Positions 58,534 to 64,000 of a DNA stretch of 64,000 nt are shown here, piece after piece; position 1 is the stretch's first letter, and each line of letters starts with the position of its first letter. The notes under the pieces were generated by a model. That model worked only from the letters and a program-made list of their open reading frames with translations, did no database searches and was not told the DNA's origin. The translations under genes were made by a program, and so were the position numbers. Source of the DNA: an uncultured bacterium (lineage in GTDB: Bacteria > Cyanobacteriota > Vampirovibrionia > Gastranaerophilales > Gastranaerophilaceae); assembly GCA_949296355.1 (NCBI GenBank), contig CASFPS010000005.1:1-64000 (forward strand), written 5' to 3'.

Positions 58534-58563
58534 TTATTAATTACTCCTCTTTTCTAAATAAAG

Positions 58564-58594
58564 TTAATCCGGCACAACAACTCTGCCGGATTAA
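58564..58594. terminator. Hairpin between plsX and fabH
   Basis: TTAATCCGGC / GCCGGATTAA, 10 bp perfect stem with an 11 nt loop. T-poor flanks on the minus strand suggest mRNA processing or partial termination. Confidence 0.55.
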
Positions 58595-58601
58595 TAAAAC
58601 A

Positions 58602-59657
58602 TTATGCACCGATTGATTCGGAAATTTTACTGTTAACTCCCTTTTCAACCGCATCTTTAGCAACTTTTACAGCCTTTTTAATAGCGTAAGCCTTGCTTCT
58701 TCCGTGAGAAATTACTGTAATACCCTTTACACCTAATAAAAGTGCGCCGCCGTATTCTTCATAGTTAATTTTCTCATAAATTCTTTTCATAAACGGTTTT
58801 GCCAAAAGTCCGATTACCATACCTAAGAAATCGGATTTGAACTCACTCTTAATCATCTTAAATAAAAGTGATGAAGTACCTTCTGTAACTTTTAATACAA
58901 CATTGCCTACAAAACCGTCACAGACAACAACATCGCAAACATTGAGGAATAATTCTCTTCCTTCAACATTTCCCATAAAGTTAAATCTTTCTTTTTCTTC
59001 TTCCAGAATATTGTAAGTGCTTTGAGCAAGTTCATTACCCTTACCGGCTTCTTCACCGATATTCAAAACACCTACGCGCGGGTTTTCAATACCTAAAACG
59101 TTCTTTGAAAAAGTCATGCCCATAATAGCAAACTGCTTAAGCATTTGAGGCGTACAATTACTGTTAGCACCGGCATCAATAATCACAATAGGTTTTTTCA
59201 TCGTAGGAAGAGTAACTGCAATCGCCGGTCTGTCGATTCCCGGGATTCTTCCCAAACCAAAAAGGCTTGACGCCATAGCCGCACCGGTAGAACCTGCTGC
59301 AACAAGAGCTTCAGAGCTTCCTGTTGCAACCGACTTTACCGACAAAACTATTGATGAGTTTTTCTTTTTACGAATAGCCTGCCCCGGAGCTTCGCCCATT
59401 TCTATTATTTCAGACGCGTGAGTTACTTTGATATCAAGTGATTTTACATCAACCCTGACTCTTCTTTTTCTGCCGGCTTTTCCGCAATCAGATAAAAATC
59501 CTTCCTGCTGTATTACCTCAAGACAATGTTCAATTCTGTCCTGTTTTCCGACTAACTCTAACGCTACTCCGTAATCTGCCGCAGCCCATACCGCACCTGC
59601 AACAATCTCAAACGGCGCGTGATCGCCCCCCATTGCATCTATAGCTATTCTTGTCAT
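58602..59657 (-). CDS. plsX: Phosphate acyltransferase PlsX
   Basis: 351 residues from the ATG at 59657 (AGAGGGTG site); a GTG 6 nt upstream is an alternative. RIAIDAMGGDHAP opens it; HASEIIEMGEAPGQAIRKKKNSSI, ALVAAGSTGAAMASSLFGLGRI, and DAGANSNCTPQML are the family blocks. It makes acyl-phosphate from acyl-ACP for phospholipid synthesis. Positioned after rpmF and before fabH as in many bacteria. Confidence 0.94.
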   Translation of the reverse strand: MTRIAIDAMGGDHAPFEIVAGAVWAAADYGVALELVGKQDRIEHCLEVIQQEGFLSDCGKAGRKRRVRVDVKSLDIKVTHASEIIEMGEAPGQAIRKKKNSSIVLSVKSVATGSSEALVAAGSTGAAMASSLFGLGRIPGIDRPAIAVTLPTMKKPIVIIDAGANSNCTPQMLKQFAIMGMTFSKNVLGIENPRVGVLNIGEEAGKGNELAQSTYNILEEEKERFNFMGNVEGRELFLNVCDVVVCDGFVGNVVLKVTEGTSSLLFKMIKSEFKSDFLGMVIGLLAKPFMKRIYEKINYEEYGGALLLGVKGITVISHGRSKAYAIKKAVKVAKDAVEKGVNSKISESIGA

Positions 59658-59689
59658 TCTCACCCTCTATATTCTTATATGCTGTATAA

Positions 59690-60067
59690 CTAAGCTTCCG
59701 GTTTTTCTTCCGTTTCTTCCTTAGCTTCTTCTACAGTTTCTTCAGCCTTTTCTTCAACAACTTCTTCTTTAACTTCCTCAGCCTTAACTTCTTTTACTTC
59801 TTCGGCTGCCGGAGCTTCAGCTTTCTTTGTTGATTTTTTAGCTTTTTTAGTTTCTTTAACTTCTTCTGCTTTAGCTTCTTCTACAAAGCCTTCTGCTTTT
59901 CTTGAAACAACTTTGCCCTTATAAGTTCCGCAAGCTGTGCAAACTGTGTGAGTTAAAACTTTTGCTCCGCAGTTTGGACAAGTTGTTAATTCCGGCTTTG
60001 ATGCCTTCCAATTTGATCTTCTTTTACCTTGAGCGCTATGCCCTGTTCTTTTCTTTGGTACTGCCAT
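59690..60067 (-). CDS. rpmF: Ribosomal protein L32 with long acidic/basic tail
   Basis: 125 residues. The first ~58 are normal L32: MAVPKKRTGHSAQGKRRSNW, then CPNCGAK...CTACGTYKGK (zinc ribbon). From about residue 60 there is an extension of Lys/Glu/Ala/Val repeats (EEVKETKKAKKSTKKAEAPA, then EEVKEVKAEEVKEEVVEEKA), twice the size of the usual protein. The tail is low-complexity and acidic; it would lie outside the ribosome surface. Position before plsX is canonical. Confidence 0.9.
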   Translation of the reverse strand: MAVPKKRTGHSAQGKRRSNWKASKPELTTCPNCGAKVLTHTVCTACGTYKGKVVSRKAEGFVEEAKAEEVKETKKAKKSTKKAEAPAAEEVKEVKAEEVKEEVVEEKAEETVEEAKEETEEKPEA

Positions 60068-60219
60068 TTCTTATATCATCCTTTCTAAATTTTTAGTTTT
60101 CACTCCACCGTATTTTGTATTTTATATAACTAACTTTTATTGCAACTCACTTATAAAATACTCTGTTATTAATACGGTTTCATCCTTTCTATTCTTGAGT
60201 ACTACTTATATATTCGGTT

Positions 60220-60732
60220 TTATTTATTTTCTATCTGAATGGTTTTAAAAACATCCATTCTGCTGTCATGGACTTCCATATCTTCATCTGATACAAACAG
60301 TCCCTCATTACAATTATTTATACCACAAACTTTTTTATTTGGTAAGTTTAATATTACAGATTGATACAATAAGTCATAAATATTAATTTCTTTTGCACCG
60401 TCTAAATCCGTAACAAACTGCCCTGACTTGAGTTCCAGCTCTTGAGAGTATTCATCATAAAGAGAATGTTTAGCAAAAGTTTCATCAATATCAAAGTCCA
60501 GCTCATAATCAAATTTGTTAAGACACCTGTCACATTCAAGTGTAACAACTCCGGAGACATTACCTTTAACTTCAATAAAATCTCCAAGAGATTTCAAATC
60601 TAAATCCGCTTTAAGCTGACACCCTTCCAGCTCCGTTATTTTACCGTCAAAGTCATAATGAAGAGTTTTGTCAACGCTGCGTTCTATATCTTCTATCTGA
60701 ACAATATTTTCATCGTCATCATTATTATGCAT
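60220..60732 (-). CDS. YceD/DUF177 family protein
   Basis: 170 residues from the ATG at 60732 (ACAGGAAG site), which overlaps the end of the 60725 gene by 8 nt. The landmarks are LKADLDLKSLGDFIEVKGNVSGVVTLECDRCLN (the CxRC pair), FDIDETFAKHSL, and VILNLPNKKVCG...C (LPxxxxC pattern). YceD acts with 23S rRNA processing in bacteria and is nearly always next to rpmF, as here. Confidence 0.88.
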   Translation of the reverse strand: MHNNDDDENIVQIEDIERSVDKTLHYDFDGKITELEGCQLKADLDLKSLGDFIEVKGNVSGVVTLECDRCLNKFDYELDFDIDETFAKHSLYDEYSQELELKSGQFVTDLDGAKEINIYDLLYQSVILNLPNKKVCGINNCNEGLFVSDEDMEVHDSRMDVFKTIQIENK

Positions 60733-60970
60733 AAGGTTCTTCCTGTAAAACAAGTCCTGCTATCTGGGTAGAGACAAAACACAATCTCTTAATAGGTCCC
60801 ATAGGTTCTTTTTCAACAAGAACAGGAGTCGGGCTTTTCATAAGCTGTTTTAATTCGGCATAAACCGCCTGCGGATTGTCAAAATACATAACAATAGGTG
60901 TAGCTGAGCCTTTTAAAAACAAAATTACCGCCTGTCTTGTTTTTTGAGGTGTATTGAATTGTTGAACCAT
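60725..60970 (-). CDS. Small conserved protein upstream of yceD
   Basis: 81 residues: QKTRQAVILFLKGSATPIVM, YFDNPQAVYAELKQLM, PVLVEKEPMGPIKRLCFVSTQ and a QIAGLVLQEEPYA end. A small alpha/beta protein. I cannot name a family. It is the first gene of the yceD-rpmF-plsX transcript and overlaps yceD by 8 nt. Ribosome site AAGGAGAACG. The wording (strand for FVSTQIAGLVLQ) suggests an SH3-like or Sm-like fold, a weak inference. Confidence 0.6.
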   Translation of the reverse strand: MVQQFNTPQKTRQAVILFLKGSATPIVMYFDNPQAVYAELKQLMKSPTPVLVEKEPMGPIKRLCFVSTQIAGLVLQEEPYA

Positions 60971-61229
60971 TTTACGTTCTCCTTATCTTTTTTACACTAT
61001 TGTATTATAATATAAAGAAGTTGAAAAGTGGATAAGCAGCATGGAAGTGACTGAGTAATTAAGTTTAAGTTAATGTTGGGCAGGTATGCCCGACCTGCTG
61101 CTTTTATTAACGGGTTAAAGCCCGACCTGTATTTAAATATCTATTCACTATTCACTCCTCACTATTCACTAAAAAAACAGAAAAGATACGCGCGCCTGAC
61201 AACAACTTAATAAAGATTGGATAACCACT
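60971..61229. repeat. Divergent intergenic region with hairpin repeats
   Basis: It holds GTTGGGCAGGTATGCCCGAC (about 61074-61093), GGGTTAAAGCCC (about 61112-61123) and TTCACTATTCACTCCTCAC arrays (61143-61168). It must also hold the promoters of the yceD operon and of the Sua5 gene. Confidence 0.55.
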
Positions 61230-61805
61230 ATGATAGAAAAAATAAACGACATACTTAAAAATGACGGTGTTATAGCTTATGTAACAGATACAGTCTGGGG
61301 TTTAGGGTGTCTGCCGTCAAGTGAAAAAGCAGTTAAACGGATTTATGAAATCAAGCACCGCGACGGAAAAAAACCGCTCATCTTGATGAGTGACGAGTTT
61401 TATAATCTTTTTGATTACTTAAAACAACCGGTTGAAAAAGAAGCTCAAAAATTAATCAAAAAATATTTTCCCGGAGCCTTAACTCTTGTTCTTGAAAAAT
61501 CAGAAAAAACTCCGGATTATATTACCTCCGGATTAAAAACAGTCGGAGTAAGAATTCCGGATAACAAAACTTTTGCGGAGATTTGCAGAAGCATAGACGG
61601 AAGAGTTCTTGCAACAACGAGTGCAAATCTTTCAGGCGAACCGCCCGCCCTCACTTATGATGAAGCTATTAAATACATCGGAGACAAAGTGGATATGGTT
61701 GTGCCGGACTTTGGCTGTACGGCAAAAGGGCGCGCTTCTACAGTTGCGGGTTTTAAAGACGGAAGTCCGGTTATTTTCAGACAGGGGGATATTGTAGTTT
61801 TTTAG
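61230..61805 (+). CDS. L-threonylcarbamoyladenylate synthase (Sua5/YrdC)
   Basis: 191 residues. GVIAYVTDTVWGLGCLP, YEIKHRDGKKPLILM (the KxRP-like phosphate site), PGALTLVLEKS, VGVRIPDNKTF and ATTSANLSGEPP are the family blocks. It makes the TC-AMP used for t6A at position 37 of tRNAs that read ANN codons. It is the short YrdC form without the Sua5 C-terminal domain. Flanked by repeats on both sides; stands alone. Confidence 0.92.
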   Translation: MIEKINDILKNDGVIAYVTDTVWGLGCLPSSEKAVKRIYEIKHRDGKKPLILMSDEFYNLFDYLKQPVEKEAQKLIKKYFPGALTLVLEKSEKTPDYITSGLKTVGVRIPDNKTFAEICRSIDGRVLATTSANLSGEPPALTYDEAIKYIGDKVDMVVPDFGCTAKGRASTVAGFKDGSPVIFRQGDIVVF

Positions 61806-62193
61806 TGAATAGTGAGGAGTGAATAGTGAATAGAAAATTTTTACAAAAGTTATAGAGATTCTTCGGGCTCACGCCCTCTGAATGACGGCAGGGGTAAATG
61901 TATTTGGGTTGTCAGGTGAGACTACAAGCTTGGCGTCATTGCGGGGGTAAATGTATCGGTCAGGTATTGAGACTTCCAGGAGTGCCGTCATTGCGAGGGA
62001 GCAGCCATTCTGCCCGAAGCAATCCAGAACAAATTTTGCAATTAAAAACAATTGTTAGTGTGCAAGTAACTACATCCTGCATCTCCAATATAAAAAAGTA
62101 TTGTTGGGTTTCACCCAACCTACTTTTCTAAGTCACCCAGTCTCCAATAAACTCCCACTTGATCACCTAGTCACTTGATCACTGAAAAATCCC
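61806..62193. repeat. Repeat cluster between Sua5 and the EF-hand gene
   Basis: No gene. It holds TAGTGAATAGTGAGGAGTG arrays (61803-61835), two or three units of the 52-57 bp repeat (starts about 61882, 61934, 61986), half of the MITE-like element (61986-62055), hairpin GTTGGGTTTCACCCAAC (about 62103-62119) and TCACCTAGTCACTTGATCAC-type arrays (62124-62183). Confidence 0.65.
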
Positions 62194-62685
62194 CTATGCA
62201 TTGCGTTCAATTTTAGGTTCCGGGAAATTAACAGTGTTATTATAATAGCTGTTCAAAGCTTTGCCAACATTGCGTATTATCAAACCGGCTTCGTTTGTTA
62301 TAATATTTTCCGGCTTGATTGCGGCTTTTGTTGAAGGTTTTGATGCGGCATTTTGCTCGCAATACTTAATATAATCATCATAAGGCATCTCATTATTAAC
62401 AGACGCTTGAGCGCCGGAAACCTGTTTTTGAATTGCAGCGTCACCCAAACTCTGAAGCGACTCTGCCTGCTCTTGTGTACTTATATTGTTTTCTTCACAA
62501 TACTGCTGATATTCCTCCATCGTAACAACGCCGTCGCCATCATAATCCATAGCCTCGTCGTATCTTGGCTCTCCGTCTCTTGCATAAACCGCCGGTTTGT
62601 TATTTTGCGCATGATTATTATTAAACCCGCTTGATACCGCTAAATTTTGCAATAATTGTAAATCGAGTGATAAGCCGTCTGACAT
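62194..62685 (-). CDS. EF-hand-like protein
   Basis: 163 residues from the ATG at 62685 (AAAGGG site); a TTG two codons upstream is possible. One clear EF-hand calcium loop, DYDGDGVVTMEEYQQY, at about residue 50-65, and a second degenerate segment, EMPYDDYIKYCEQN. The rest is Asn/Gln/Ala-rich. There is no signal peptide. Single EF-hand proteins of this kind in bacteria are of unknown function. It lies downstream of the AsmA-like gene on the same strand with a 100 nt gap. Confidence 0.7.
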   Translation of the reverse strand: MSDGLSLDLQLLQNLAVSSGFNNNHAQNNKPAVYARDGEPRYDEAMDYDGDGVVTMEEYQQYCEENNISTQEQAESLQSLGDAAIQKQVSGAQASVNNEMPYDDYIKYCEQNAASKPSTKAAIKPENIITNEAGLIIRNVGKALNSYYNNTVNFPEPKIERNA

Positions 62686-62797
62686 ATGCAAAGCCCTTTC
62701 TTAGCTAATTAATATATACAAATTATAGCATACTTTTATATATTTTCAATCATCACCCGGAGTAATTTTTAAACTAAAATCGTTCTAAATAGCAGTT

Positions 62798-64000
62798 TTA
62801 CTTAATTCTTTTGAGTGAGGATAAGAAGTTAAAGTTAATCACATCACCGTCAACTGTTGTCAAAAATACCTGACAGTCTTTTTCATCCGCGTCAATAGAA
62901 GGCAGCATTGAGAGTTCTGCCGCATAATAATTACTGTCATTTCTGCCGCTGGTTGTAATTCTGCTTGCAAGACTGTTCAGGGACAGATTTCTCAAGAATC
63001 CTGCAAAGCCTTCGCCTTTGTTTGACATTTTTGTGTAAATTCTGAGTGTTGCATCGTTTGTCATTAAATCATATCTTCCGACAATGAACGAACTCAACTG
63101 CTTTGCTCTGGATTTTATCATCATTTTTTCAATAACATTGTCTTTCAATGTCATATCACCTTGAATAACATCAAAACTTCCATCCGGAATATTAACTAAA
63201 TCCCCGAATGTTGCAGGAGTAATCATTGCAATCGGATTTCTGAATAGTGACGCAACTTTCAGAATATATTCAACATATCCGACTTTTTCAATCGTACCGT
63301 TTTGGATATCAAATTTTATTATGCCGTTTAGTTTTAAAGACTCATCAGAAGTTATTTCAATTAACCCTCTTGCCTTACCGGAAATTTCTCTCGGCAAGCC
63401 CAGAACTGCCGCTGCCATTACATCAGAATTAACATCTTTGATACCCAATCTTAAGTAATACTGCTTTTTAATCAAATCCGCTTTGACTTTTAGGGTAGAA
63501 ATACCTTCTGCAATATCAAATTTGTTAGATTGAAGCTGTAATACGCCGTCTTTATCAAGTGTCAGATTAGCATAAAGATTGCCAAAATTAACTTCCTTAT
63601 ATTTACCCTTCTGCAGGTTGAGGATACATTTTTCGACAATAACAAGACCTTTTGAGAATGTCGGAGTTTCGTCGTTTTCTGCAGCCAAATCATCTTCCTG
63701 ATAAGTATTTTCATCCGCAACAAGAACATCTTCAGCGGTTTGCTGCGTAGACTGCGTTGAATTTGCGGAAGCTATAAGTTTTTCCACATCAATATTATCA
63801 ACGTTAAGATGGACGCTTTTTACTATAATCGGTAATTTCAATTCATTTACAATATATCCGTCAAAATGGTATTTTGAACGTTTAAATCTTCCGTCAGCAA
63901 TAGCGCCTAACTTGTCGCCTTTTGCACCGATTTTTGCGGATTCAATATAAAGTCTTTGAGCCGGAATGCGGACTTTATTAAATTCAATTACACCGTCCAT
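62798..64000 (-). CDS. AsmA-like/TamB-like protein, 5' end outside the window
   Basis: At least 400 residues; the frame is still open at the right edge, so the start is not seen (the Met at the edge is probably internal). The C-terminal domain has LPREISGKARGLIEITSDES, ASLFRNPIAMITPATFGDLV, GSFDVIQGDMTLKDNVIEKM, and SSFIVGRYDLMTNDATLRIY: the AsmA-like C-terminal beta repeat. These long beta proteins bridge the membranes and move lipids to the outer membrane. Consistent with the diderm envelope implied by the secretin. Confidence 0.75.
   Translation of the reverse strand: MDGVIEFNKVRIPAQRLYIESAKIGAKGDKLGAIADGRFKRSKYHFDGYIVNELKLPIIVKSVHLNVDNIDVEKLIASANSTQSTQQTAEDVLVADENTYQEDDLAAENDETPTFSKGLVIVEKCILNLQKGKYKEVNFGNLYANLTLDKDGVLQLQSNKFDIAEGISTLKVKADLIKKQYYLRLGIKDVNSDVMAAAVLGLPREISGKARGLIEITSDESLKLNGIIKFDIQNGTIEKVGYVEYILKVASLFRNPIAMITPATFGDLVNIPDGSFDVIQGDMTLKDNVIEKMMIKSRAKQLSSFIVGRYDLMTNDATLRIYTKMSNKGEGFAGFLRNLSLNSLASRITTSGRNDSNYYAAELSMLPSIDADEKDCQVFLTTVDGDVINFNFLSSLKRIK

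Overview
The window is AT-rich bacterial chromosomal DNA. It most likely comes from a Gastranaerophilales-type (Vampirovibrionia, formerly Melainabacteria) host-associated anaerobe. This is an inference from gene content: a class III (oxygen-sensitive) ribonucleotide reductase, an LL-DAP-type aminotransferase, MotAB, a type IV pilus/type II secretion-like assembly cluster in an envelope with a secretin, and lineage-style hypothetical proteins with a short N-terminal NF(K/R)-containing motif. No rRNA or other phylogenetic marker is present to prove it.

Layout. 1-1367: repeat-filled DNA without a supportable gene. 1368-14939: a degraded prophage read on the minus strand. From right to left it carries small early-late genes, a portal protein, two effector-like genes, a scaffold, a HK97-type capsid protein, a decoration-like protein, a lysozyme-like protein and a connector. 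There is no large terminase and no tail genes. A regulator plus two cell-surface glycan genes sit where the terminase would be expected. Each of the two effector-like genes (one a broken lipase behind a MuF-like zinc motif) converges on a hydrophobic membrane-protein gene with its own promoter, the layout expected of toxin and immunity genes. 15239-18921: housekeeping enzymes (dehydrogenase, RlmH, UbiA-type prenyltransferase, radical SAM protein). 19067-22927: motA, motB, an unknown gene and a HEAT-repeat protein. 22992-24408: an ECF sigma/anti-sigma/Spy-like envelope-stress operon with a candidate autoregulated promoter. 24679-31575: pilus or secretion assembly genes (GspC/PilP-like, secretin, ATPase, inner-membrane platform). 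32462-39464: TPR protein, phosphopantetheinyl transferase, nrdD, aminotransferase. 40227-40301: tRNA-Gly. 40332-41166: an intergenic region holding what looks like an unrecognised type I toxin-antitoxin locus. 41167-46369: membrane glycosyltransferase, YraN, gatB and a small heat-shock protein. 47304-48904: a hipBA module with three operator palindromes placed exactly 50 bp apart. 51304-60970: the yceD-rpmF-plsX-fabH-fabD-fabG-acpP-fabF cluster, interrupted by an opposite-strand gene, repeats and a relic of an SDR gene end. 61230-64000: Sua5/YrdC, an EF-hand protein and an AsmA-like protein cut by the window edge.

Cross-cutting signal. Intergenic DNA is packed with several families of short repeats: a 52-57 bp tandem unit, a roughly 100 bp MITE-like composite with terminal inverted repeats, a family of hairpins whose stems vary while keeping pairing, and degenerate TCACTTAATCAC-type arrays. 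The 52-57 bp unit appears to have entered the 3' part of the prophage portal gene as an in-frame 54 bp (18-residue) repeat. The strongest candidates for undescribed biology are the type I toxin-antitoxin locus at 40518-40836, the paired phage effector/membrane-protein genes at 5647-9088, and the repeat family that crosses from intergenic to coding DNA.
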